The notes beneath the pieces were generated by a model. The model made no database searches. It was not told where the DNA came from and was given only the letters and a program-made list of their open reading frames with translations. From the NCBI GenBank assembly GCA_910578105.1, contig CAJTPD010000002.1, forward strand, positions 269,269 through 333,268: a DNA stretch of 64,000 bases. Reading direction: 5' to 3'. The translations under genes were made by a program, and so were the position numbers. Below are positions 8,593 to 16,387 of this stretch, one piece after another (position 1 is the first letter of the stretch; each line of letters starts with the position of its first letter). The DNA is from an uncultured Odoribacter sp. Its GTDB lineage: Bacteria > Bacteroidota > Bacteroidia > Bacteroidales > Marinifilaceae.

Positions 8593-8616
8593 TTTCAGAT
8601 TTACAATCTAAAATTA
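8570..8616. terminator. Bidirectional terminator hairpin between kdsB and frr
   Basis: Perfect 20-base inverted repeat (8570-8589 and 8597-8616) with a 7-base loop. Arms are AT-rich and end in T-runs on both strands, so it can stop transcription from both sides. The left arm lies inside the kdsB coding sequence and the frr stop codon begins at the next base. Confidence 0.85.
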
Positions 8617-9180
8617 TCAAATGGTCATAATATCTTTTTCTTTCTGAATAAGAATATCTTCAACTTTTTTGTTGTAAGCATCTGTCATTTTCTGTACTTC
8701 GGTTTCGGCGTCTTTTGCCGCATCTTCGGGGAGTCCGTCTTTTACCATTTTCTTAAATTCGTCGATGGCGTCGCGCCGTGCATTCCGGATACTGACTTTT
8801 GCGTTTTCACCAACTCCTTTGGATTGTTTTACTAATTCTTTTCTTCTTTCTTCCGTTAACGGCGGAACATTGATTCTTACGATTTCTCCGTTATTGTCCG
8901 GATTAAATCCCAGGTTAGCTGTCATAATAGCTTTCTGAATGGGGGCCAGCATATTTTTTTCCCAAGGCTGTACAGCGATGGTACGGGGATCCGGCACAGT
9001 AATATTTGCTACCTGAGAGAGCGGAGTTGGTGAACCGTAATAATCTACCAGAACATCGTTCAGGATTTTAGGATTGGCTTTCCCGGCTCTGATTTTTGCC
9101 AGTTCATTTTCAAGATGGACGATAGCATTTTGCATCAGTTCTTTAGCTTCATCCATATACATTTTTACTTCCTCGTTCAT
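8617..9180 (-). CDS. frr: Ribosome recycling factor
   Basis: RRF splits post-termination ribosomes together with EF-G. The 187-residue protein is full length, with the typical AKIRAGKANPKIL segment, VADPRTI-like ANITVPDPRTIAVQPW, and the C-terminal helix VEDILIQKEKDIMTI. It is convergent with kdsB. A minus-strand -7 box (9215-9222) lies about 35 bases before the ATG. Confidence 0.97.
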   Translation of the reverse strand: MNEEVKMYMDEAKELMQNAIVHLENELAKIRAGKANPKILNDVLVDYYGSPTPLSQVANITVPDPRTIAVQPWEKNMLAPIQKAIMTANLGFNPDNNGEIVRINVPPLTEERRKELVKQSKGVGENAKVSIRNARRDAIDEFKKMVKDGLPEDAAKDAETEVQKMTDAYNKKVEDILIQKEKDIMTI

Positions 9181-9214
9181 ATGCTTATTTTATTTGTTGG
9201 TACGAATAACAAAG

Positions 9215-9222
9215 CAAATATA
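9215..9222 (-). promoter_or_regulatory. Promoter -7 box for frr
   Basis: TATATTTG on the minus strand, an exact -7 consensus, about 35 bases upstream of the frr start. The -33 element is not clear. Confidence 0.5.
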
Positions 9223-9353
9223 GGAAAAAAAATGATACAAAATGGAAAGTTTTGAATTCTTGTCTTAACGGCCGGATAATAAATCCCTGTCCCGGGCAGG
9301 TAGCTAAAATGATTAGTTTTTTTTGATAATAGGGTAAATTTCAGGATTAAGAC

Positions 9354-9361
9354 TAACTTTG
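9354..9361 (+). promoter_or_regulatory. Promoter -7 box for U32 gene
   Basis: TAACTTTG, exact -7 consensus, 20 bases before the ATG at 9382. A TTTG lies farther upstream than the usual 20-base spacing (9322-9325). Confidence 0.5.
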
Positions 9362-9381
9362 CCATTACTTTACGGATCAAT

Positions 9382-10653
9382 ATGGATGTGAATATTATGA
9401 CAAGGAAAGATTTTGAAGTAATGGCACCTGTCGGTTCTTATGAATCGTTGTATGCGGCTTTACAAGGGGGAGCTGACTCTGTTTATTTCGGAGTGGAGGG
9501 TTTGAATATGCGGGCCCGTTCGTCGGCCAATTTTACATTAAACGATTTAAAAAATATTGTATCGGTATGTTCGGAAAAAGGGGTGAAGACTTATCTGACT
9601 GTTAATACAGTTATTTATAATGACGAATTGGAAAAGATGAAGGAGGTGATAAATTGTGCAGGGGAAGCTGGTGTGACGGCTGTCATTGCTTCGGATTTGT
9701 CAGCTATTCTTTATGCACATTCTGTCGGGGTTGAAGTTCATATCAGTACGCAGTGTAATGTAACTAATTACGAAGCTGTCCGTTTTTTTGCTCGGTATGC
9801 CGATGTGGTTGTATTGGCCAGGGAGGTGGTTTTGGAGCAGGTGGCGGAGATTCATCGTCAGATTGTTGAAAACAATTTGCGGGGTCCAAAGGGGAAATTG
9901 ATTCAAATTGAGATGTTTGCCCATGGGGCACTTTGCATGGCAGTTTCCGGAAAATGTTATCTGAGTCTGCACGAAAGGAATGCTTCTGCTAACAGAGGTG
10001 CCTGTAACCAGATTTGCCGTCGGGCATATACCGTAAAAGACCGGGAGAATGAAATAGAACTGGACATAGAGAATGAATACATCATGTCGCCCAAAGATTT
10101 GTGTACGATTGGTTTTCTGAATAAAATGATGGATGCCGGGGTGCGTGTATTTAAAATTGAGGGCCGGGCCCGGTCGGCAGAATATGTCCGGACCGTTTGT
10201 GCATGTTATCATGAGGCAATCTGTGCCTATACAGAAAATAATTATACTGCTGAAAAAATCCAGGAATGGAAAAAACGTTTGGCTACAGTGTTTAACCGGG
10301 GCTTCTGGGATGGATATTATTTGGGACAACGGTTGGGAGAATGGAGCGAAGTGTATGGTTCTAAGGCTACAAAAAAGAAAATATTACTGGGGAAAGTAAC
10401 TAATTATTTTACTAATTTACAGGTCGGAGAGTTTAAATTAGAGTCTTTTGATTTGCAAACCGGGGATGAAATTTTAATTCAGGGGCCTACTACAGGTACG
10501 ATACAAATGCAAGTGCCGGAAATCCGGGTTGATTTGAAACCGGTGAATAAGATAGAAAAAGGAGCAGTGTTTTCAATGGCTGTGGGGGAAAAAATCCGGA
10601 GGGGGGATAAGTTGTACAAATGGGTGGATACCACTCCTGAGCTGATGCAATAG
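9382..10653 (+). CDS. Peptidase U32 family protein (TrhP/YegQ type)
   Basis: The 423-residue protein has the U32 signature around residues 176-196: EMFAHGALCMAVSGKCYLS. The N-terminus (VMAPVGSYESLYAALQGGAD) is a TIM-barrel-like region. A small beta-barrel domain is at the C-terminus (LLGKVTNYFTNLQVGEF). Family members of this size such as TrhP take part in 5-hydroxyuridine formation on tRNA wobble position 34; others are called collagenase-like proteases. Which applies here is not certain, but length and domain order favour the tRNA-modification branch. Confidence 0.85.
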   Translation: MDVNIMTRKDFEVMAPVGSYESLYAALQGGADSVYFGVEGLNMRARSSANFTLNDLKNIVSVCSEKGVKTYLTVNTVIYNDELEKMKEVINCAGEAGVTAVIASDLSAILYAHSVGVEVHISTQCNVTNYEAVRFFARYADVVVLAREVVLEQVAEIHRQIVENNLRGPKGKLIQIEMFAHGALCMAVSGKCYLSLHERNASANRGACNQICRRAYTVKDRENEIELDIENEYIMSPKDLCTIGFLNKMMDAGVRVFKIEGRARSAEYVRTVCACYHEAICAYTENNYTAEKIQEWKKRLATVFNRGFWDGYYLGQRLGEWSEVYGSKATKKKILLGKVTNYFTNLQVGEFKLESFDLQTGDEILIQGPTTGTIQMQVPEIRVDLKPVNKIEKGAVFSMAVGEKIRRGDKLYKWVDTTPELMQ

Positions 10654-10858
10654 GATTTTACCGGTGACAGAATGAGGGGATGGGGTTGTTCTCTGGGATT
10701 TAATGTTTATCTTTACAATCCGATTTATTTGATAATAAGAATAATATAAAGGAATAGTTTTTAATTCCATTGTTCCGGATGGTTTAAAAAATATGAGTTT
10801 TGAAATGTATAATGTTTGCCTGAATGCCGGATTCGGGTACGTATTCTAAGGAAATAAA

Positions 10859-11866
10859 ATGCAACCTAAGGTCAGTGTAATTGTGCCGGTGTACAATGCC
10901 GGTTCCCATTTGTACCGTTGTCTGGAAACGCTCACGCATCAGACCTTGAATGAATTGGAGATTATTCTTGTGTTGGATTGTCCCACCGATGGAAGTGAGC
11001 GGGTGGCGGAAGAGTATGCGCAGCAATATGCGAATATAAAGTTGGTGTATAATCCGGAGAATCTGCATATCGGGGAAAGCCGGAACCGTGGATTGGAAGC
11101 GGCTACCGGTGAATATATCGGATTTGCCGATAATGACGATTATCAGGAGCTGAGGATGTTTGAGGATATGTACAAGGCTGCAAAACAAAAAGATGCGGAT
11201 GTCGTACTGGTTGACAGTATGGATATCAGGCCGCCTCAGGAAAATGTGATTCAATTGAAGGAACCGGACCAATTGAACATTGTTGAAGGAAAAGAGTTTC
11301 TGCAAAATTGTTTTTTTGCTTTATTATCCGGTAATTATACCCTTCGTGTGGGGATGGTGCATTCTCATATTTTCCGCAGGGAGTTTTTAGAAAGATTCCG
11401 GATAAAATTTTACGATACCAAACAGATTATAGGTGAAGATTTATTGTTTAATATTCAGATTTACGGGAACTTATACCAAGGGGGGGGTAAATTTATTTAT
11501 TTACCTCAGGCTTATTATTATTATGTTATTCATCCTGAAAGCCTGAGTCATAAAGCCGGTTATTTCAGACTTGATACTACGGGTAAATTGTTTGAAAAAA
11601 TCGGGGAATACCTGGAACAAAGTGGTTTAATACAAGAATCTTCAATAGCTGATCTTTTTGCAGGGAGGATGATTAGCAGCATTTATTCTGCCTGGAGCAG
11701 GGAAACTTTGGAACAGGGACCGCTTTATGCTTTGCGGAAATTATGGAAAATCCGGGGTTCACAAGTAATAAGACGAGGTATAAAAAGATACAATAAAGTA
11801 TATAATCCGGCTTTACCCTTAAAAAAGAATATTTGCGGGGTCTTTTTACGTTTACTGTGTATCTGA
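10859..11866 (+). CDS. Glycosyltransferase family 2
   Basis: The 335-residue protein is a GT-A fold transferase: VSVIVPVYNAGSHLYRCLETL at the N-terminus and an acidic metal site (IGFADNDDY) near residue 100. It should transfer a sugar from a nucleotide donor onto a surface glycan in the cytoplasm. Donor and acceptor cannot be told from sequence. It is followed 33 bases later by a flippase gene, which suggests both belong to a polysaccharide assembly cluster. A weak -7-like box TATCTTTA lies at about 10709-10716. Confidence 0.87.
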   Translation: MQPKVSVIVPVYNAGSHLYRCLETLTHQTLNELEIILVLDCPTDGSERVAEEYAQQYANIKLVYNPENLHIGESRNRGLEAATGEYIGFADNDDYQELRMFEDMYKAAKQKDADVVLVDSMDIRPPQENVIQLKEPDQLNIVEGKEFLQNCFFALLSGNYTLRVGMVHSHIFRREFLERFRIKFYDTKQIIGEDLLFNIQIYGNLYQGGGKFIYLPQAYYYYVIHPESLSHKAGYFRLDTTGKLFEKIGEYLEQSGLIQESSIADLFAGRMISSIYSAWSRETLEQGPLYALRKLWKIRGSQVIRRGIKRYNKVYNPALPLKKNICGVFLRLLCI

Positions 11867-11899
11867 ATTAAGTATTAAAATGGGAATAAAGTTGATTAC

Positions 11900-13390
11900 A
11901 TGGGGGTTATCATACGGCAAAGCATAAGAGCGACTGTTTTCAATTACCTGGGTGCTTTTATCGGTTTTCTGACAACTTTTTTTATATTGACAAAGTTTCT
12001 GGAACCGGAGGTAATCGGCTTAACTAAAGTTATGTATGAAATAGCCGCTTTGATTGCCGGTTTTGCTCAATTAGGGACTTCGGCTTCGGCGATGCGCTTT
12101 TTCCCTTATTTTAAAAATCCGGAAAATCAGCATAACGGATTTTTTTTCTATCTTATGCTGATGCCTGCATTAGGGTCTGCTTTGTTTATCGGTGTTTTCT
12201 TGCTTTTTAAAGATTTAATCATTGGTTTTTTTCAGGAAAAGTCTGCTTTATTGACCGGCTATTATAATTGGATTATACCATTGATTGTGTTTTTAACATT
12301 TTGGTCGGTATTGGAAACCTATTCTAATATTTTATTACGCATTGTGGTTCCCAAATTTATCCGGGAGGTGGGGATACGTGTGATGTTAATCGTTGTGTAT
12401 TTATTATATACTTTTCATTGTTTTAATCTCAACGGTTTAGTAATGGGATTTGTGGCCGTATACGGGGTGGCGATGACAGCTACTTTTTTTTATGTATCCC
12501 GGATTACTTCTGTCTCTTTTCGGCATAATTTTGCTTTTTTTGATAAGAGTCTTTTGTTAAAAATTGCCAAATATACGTTGTATTTGATTATAGGTGCTAT
12601 TGGCGGGAATGCTATGACTCAGCTGGACCTTTTTATGATTAGTTCGGAAATGGGGTTAAATTATGCAGGTATATATACCATTGCCTCCTATATGGCTTTT
12701 GTCATCGATATACCCGGGCGTTCCATTACTTCTATTTCTTCGCCGATTGCAGCAGCAGCTCTGAAAAACGGAGAATTGAACGTGGCCAATCAATTGTATA
12801 AAAAGGTATCTTTACATCAGCTTGTAGCAGGCAGCACTTTGTTTCTGTTGATTTGGATAAATATTGATAATATTTTTTCTATATTGCCTAACGGAGAGGT
12901 GTATCGATTGGGAAAATGGGTGGTGTTCTTTATAGCTATGTCCCGGTTGACAGGTATGACTTTGGGGTTTGGTTCCACGTTGATTTCTTTTTCACGTTAT
13001 TATTACTGGGGACTTTATTTTACTTTTTTCCTGACTGCTTTGACTATTGTGACCAATTATATTTTTATTCCGGTTTGGGGAATTACAGGAGCAGCATTAG
13101 CCACATTTCTGGCTAGTGTTGTCGGGTATTCTTTTCAGCAATGGATTGTATTAAAAAAAATAGGGGGGAATCCTTATTCTTTCAATTCTTTTAAGCAGAT
13201 TTTGATTATCCTTGCTCTTTTGGGTTGTAATGAGCTTTTACCTCATTGGACTGATAATCCTTATGCAGACGGAATTTACCGGACGCTGCTTATAGGCGGA
13301 GGATGTGTTGTGCTGATGTATAAATTGTGTATATCCGAAGAGTTGTGTCAATTGATGAAAAAATATCTGCAAATGATAAAATTTTGGTGA
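11900..13390 (+). CDS. Polysaccharide flippase (Wzx/MATE-like, MOP superfamily)
   Basis: The 496-residue protein is almost wholly hydrophobic, with 12 or more predicted membrane helices. The start MGVIIRQSIRATVFNYLGAF and the repeated structure fit the oligosaccharide-lipid flippase family. It should move an undecaprenyl-linked repeat unit across the inner membrane. The gene is AT-rich relative to most of the window, as is common for polysaccharide loci. It converges with the operon at 13425-18187, with 34 bases between stops. Confidence 0.87.
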   Translation: MGVIIRQSIRATVFNYLGAFIGFLTTFFILTKFLEPEVIGLTKVMYEIAALIAGFAQLGTSASAMRFFPYFKNPENQHNGFFFYLMLMPALGSALFIGVFLLFKDLIIGFFQEKSALLTGYYNWIIPLIVFLTFWSVLETYSNILLRIVVPKFIREVGIRVMLIVVYLLYTFHCFNLNGLVMGFVAVYGVAMTATFFYVSRITSVSFRHNFAFFDKSLLLKIAKYTLYLIIGAIGGNAMTQLDLFMISSEMGLNYAGIYTIASYMAFVIDIPGRSITSISSPIAAAALKNGELNVANQLYKKVSLHQLVAGSTLFLLIWINIDNIFSILPNGEVYRLGKWVVFFIAMSRLTGMTLGFGSTLISFSRYYYWGLYFTFFLTALTIVTNYIFIPVWGITGAALATFLASVVGYSFQQWIVLKKIGGNPYSFNSFKQILIILALLGCNELLPHWTDNPYADGIYRTLLIGGGCVVLMYKLCISEELCQLMKKYLQMIKFW

Positions 13391-13424
13391 TAATTCCGGT
13401 GAAAGATTTTACGCTACTCTAACA

Positions 13425-14627
13425 TCATTCTGATGGTTCTTGTAGATGATTCATCCATATTTGGATTATATTTTCTTCAGAGAATTTGTTGCAACTTTCT
13501 AATCCGTTAAATGCCATTTTGTTGCGTTTATCCGGAAAATTCATCAAATTACAGAGTTGAGAGACAAATTCGTTCTGGTCGTCCGAGGGAATGATGATGC
13601 CATTTTCATGTTGCCGGAGAACATCGTGGATGGAAGAAAAAGTGTCGAAAGCGATGGGTACTGCTCCCATTTGCAGGGATTCTGTCAACACCAAAGGGAA
13701 ACCTTCGTAGGCAGAAGTCAGCATATAAACTGAGGCCTGCTGATAATAAGGTTGTGGATTTTGTTTCCCTTCGAAACTGATTTGTTTTAATTTTAGTTTC
13801 CGGACCAGGTGGTGATAATATTTTTCATCCGGTCCGGTTCCTGCAATTTTAAGTTTCCAATCCTTGAATTTTCCGGTTTTTTCAATTTTCTGCCATATTT
13901 TTAAAGCGGTTGAAATTCTTTTTTGCCTGTCTGATAGCCGTCCTACGATTAAGACTTCTTTTTGTTTGTCTGACAATGCGTTTGGGGACAGTCCTTGGCG
14001 GAAAGAAAGGCAGTTCCCAATGGCAATACATTTTTTTAAGTCAGTTTCGGTATGATTAGCCAACCGGAGGAAAACAGGGATATAACTTTCTGACAACAGA
14101 ACGATTTTGTCTGCAACCTGACAGATAAATGAGTAGTCTCGCTGCACTTTCTTTTGAATCAGATGGGTATAAAGAAAAGCCGGCAATAGTGCAGTTATTG
14201 TTTTTTTTAAGGCTTTTATTTTCTCGGGGCCATGAATAAACCGGTAGCATTCCACAGAGAATGAAGGCCGCACAAATTCTTTTCCGGGTTTATTGTGATA
14301 GCAGTAAAATAGCCGGCATTCCGGGACAGAAATAAGTGCCTGATGGACAATATTCAGCTTTTTCAACGGCCAACATTCCTGGACAATGACTCTTTGAATT
14401 TGATTTTTCCGGATGAAATGGTTCAATTGCCGGGAGGATTCCGGTGTAAAGTCTAATTTTATTTTTTCAATAAACAGGTGTTCTTCCGATGAGTTGCTTT
14501 TTTCAAAATAAGCCCCATAACAGTTCAGGCCTTTGGCAGTAAATCCTTGAGCCAATATGGCAGTAATCCGTTGAATCCCTGAATTTAACGGATTGATTTC
14601 ACTGTTGTTGACAAATAAAATATTCAT
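13425..14627 (-). CDS. Glycosyltransferase family 4 (GT-B fold)
   Basis: The 400-residue protein has the retaining GT4 C-terminal domain: EVLIVGRLSDRQKRI near residue 226, WKLKIAGTGPDE and the E-x7-E motif EGFPLVLTE. It is the last gene of a four-gene minus-strand operon; its ATG is 9 bases from the licD-like stop. It may add the sugar that the LicD-type enzyme decorates, or the reverse. Acceptor and donor are unknown. Confidence 0.87.
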   Translation of the reverse strand: MNILFVNNSEINPLNSGIQRITAILAQGFTAKGLNCYGAYFEKSNSSEEHLFIEKIKLDFTPESSRQLNHFIRKNQIQRVIVQECWPLKKLNIVHQALISVPECRLFYCYHNKPGKEFVRPSFSVECYRFIHGPEKIKALKKTITALLPAFLYTHLIQKKVQRDYSFICQVADKIVLLSESYIPVFLRLANHTETDLKKCIAIGNCLSFRQGLSPNALSDKQKEVLIVGRLSDRQKRISTALKIWQKIEKTGKFKDWKLKIAGTGPDEKYYHHLVRKLKLKQISFEGKQNPQPYYQQASVYMLTSAYEGFPLVLTESLQMGAVPIAFDTFSSIHDVLRQHENGIIIPSDDQNEFVSQLCNLMNFPDKRNKMAFNGLESCNKFSEENIIQIWMNHLQEPSE

Positions 14628-14636
14628 AGAACAAAT

Positions 14637-15332
14637 CTATTTACAGAAATATTTTCGGTAAGCTCTTTCTGTATGGTGTTTAATCCGGGTTGTGTGGTTT
14701 TTGGCATTCCAGTTTTTAATGGGTGTCATAAATGAGACACCAAAAATTTCTTCCAGCCATTGATGAGTTTGGGCAGGCATATATAATGTCAGGCCCAGAA
14801 AATGATGTTCAGAAAATTCTGATTTACTTACCCATGACAGGTCGGTAGGGAAACCGTCTGTTTCATTGGCCTTGCGCCAGTCTTTGTGTTCGTGACGCCG
14901 ACTGATGTAGCAATACATGTCTTTGTCCGTTGTGAAATAAATAAAAAAGTCGATTTGTACGCCTTTGTAACTATATACATCTTCAATGACTTTGTTATTT
15001 TCTTTGATGTAATATTGTTTTATATGGCAGAAACCGAATTTGCTCAAAAGTCCGGGAACGTCATGGGGTTGACGTTCATACAGAAAACCGACATCAAGGT
15101 CGTTGTCGTGAGGGATAAATCCTTTTTCCCGATAAGCTCCCAACAGTGTTCCGAAAGTAGGAAAGATAAAACTTCCTTCGCTCCGGAAAGCCTTGTCTGC
15201 CTGTTGAAGAGCTTCCAGACCGTATTTGTCAAAAGCTTTTTTCAATTTTCGTTCCCGGCGAAGGGTGTCCTGCTTCACCGCCCATTGATAGAGTCCTAAT
15301 TTTTGAAGAATGAAGATGATGTATTTTCGCAT
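14637..15332 (-). CDS. LicD-family phosphotransferase/nucleotidyltransferase
   Basis: The 231-residue protein contains the family core: FPTFGTLLGAYREKGFIPHD followed at once by NDLDVGF, with the two metal-binding aspartates of the nucleotidyltransferase fold. LicD/fukutin-like enzymes move a phospho-alcohol (phosphocholine, ribitol phosphate and similar) from a CDP donor to a glycan. The operon partner at 16388-18187 has a cytidylyltransferase-like domain that could make such a donor. No choline kinase or transporter is seen nearby, so the transferred group is unlikely to be simple imported choline. Spacing to the neighbours is 8 to 9 bases. Confidence 0.83.
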   Translation of the reverse strand: MRKYIIFILQKLGLYQWAVKQDTLRRERKLKKAFDKYGLEALQQADKAFRSEGSFIFPTFGTLLGAYREKGFIPHDNDLDVGFLYERQPHDVPGLLSKFGFCHIKQYYIKENNKVIEDVYSYKGVQIDFFIYFTTDKDMYCYISRRHEHKDWRKANETDGFPTDLSWVSKSEFSEHHFLGLTLYMPAQTHQWLEEIFGVSFMTPIKNWNAKNHTTRIKHHTERAYRKYFCK

Positions 15333-15340
15333 GAATGAAA

Positions 15341-16375
15341 TTAAATGTTTATTTCAAATTTAGTAGCGGAGGGGATAAATTTATTTCCCCAAGTAATGAT
15401 TTTATCTATACAAGGTGTCGGCGTGTTTGTATATACTGCCAGTTGTTTGATGATTGAGATGCCAAAAGGGAAATCTTCCGTAAAATACCTGTTGTTGAAA
15501 TCAGGGATATATTTTTGGGGATGAATATATTTCATAGGTGTTTTTATTCCTTTGAAAGCTTCAATTGAACGGATTTTCCGGGTTAATGAAATACTGTTCT
15601 TACTTTCATAATAATCCAGCAAAGGGATAATGTGGTCGGTATGAACAGGTAATTTTTTCAGGACGGAGGAGAATTCCCGGTCACAGTCTATTAAAAGGGT
15701 TGAGCTATTGTCATCCCATTCTTCATAGAATAAAAAATGTTTTGAATAATATTGCCCCGGTTTGTAATCCTTGAATAAATTATATAAACGGCTTGGGTGT
15801 AACAATGGATTACTGTTGGATAAGGTTACTTCAAGGTAATGGGATACAAGCTGTATAGGCGTATCCAGCATCTCACGAAGAGAATTTATCAGCAGGTCGG
15901 GAGAAGGAATGAATTCAGTACTTAATTTTAATTCTTTTTTATATCCTAGTAAGGATGCGCTTTGACCATAAGTATCGATTCTTGAAATAAACGGGACGCG
16001 TTGAAAACCAAATAAACCGATGGAATCCGGGAGTATTTTATGAGCAATGAAAAAAAAGCCGGTACTTGAAACGATAGAGCCGACAACATGGTGTTTATCC
16101 AGATAAGGACGGATTTTCAATAATTCATCTTCTATTGCAAATCCGGGAACGCATAAAAGTATGATATCACTTTGTGGTATCACTTCTTGCGCTTTATCGG
16201 AAATGAGGTTAAGACAACCTTGGTAAATTTTATGATTGCAATCGGTAATAAAAAGATTGTGATGCCAAAGCCGGGGTTTTTGGGTAAGAAGATTTACGGT
16301 AAATTTCTTTTTTGCACTAATATATCCTGCGAGTATGTGTCCTAAATTTCCGCCTCCACAAATACAGATAGTCAT
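15341..16375 (-). CDS. NAD/NADP octopine/nopaline dehydrogenase family protein
   Basis: The 344-residue protein has an N-terminal Rossmann fold (ICICGGGNLGHILAGYIS) and a helical C-terminal domain with SNSNPLLHPSRLYNLF, matching the N...HP motif of opine dehydrogenases, where the histidine is catalytic. Family enzymes reductively condense an amino acid with a keto acid. In this operon it sits between the cytidylyltransferase/PLP fusion and the LicD-type gene, so its substrate may be an amine or keto group on the decoration. That placement is observed; the substrate is inference. Confidence 0.75.
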   Translation of the reverse strand: MTICICGGGNLGHILAGYISAKKKFTVNLLTQKPRLWHHNLFITDCNHKIYQGCLNLISDKAQEVIPQSDIILLCVPGFAIEDELLKIRPYLDKHHVVGSIVSSTGFFFIAHKILPDSIGLFGFQRVPFISRIDTYGQSASLLGYKKELKLSTEFIPSPDLLINSLREMLDTPIQLVSHYLEVTLSNSNPLLHPSRLYNLFKDYKPGQYYSKHFLFYEEWDDNSSTLLIDCDREFSSVLKKLPVHTDHIIPLLDYYESKNSISLTRKIRSIEAFKGIKTPMKYIHPQKYIPDFNNRYFTEDFPFGISIIKQLAVYTNTPTPCIDKIITWGNKFIPSATKFEINI

Positions 16376-16387
16376 ATGAAGTATAGA

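Noticed and set aside
9700..10329. 209-codon open frame on the minus strand
   Set aside because: It is a shadow of the U32-family gene on the plus strand, with no recognisable family and an unlikely composition.
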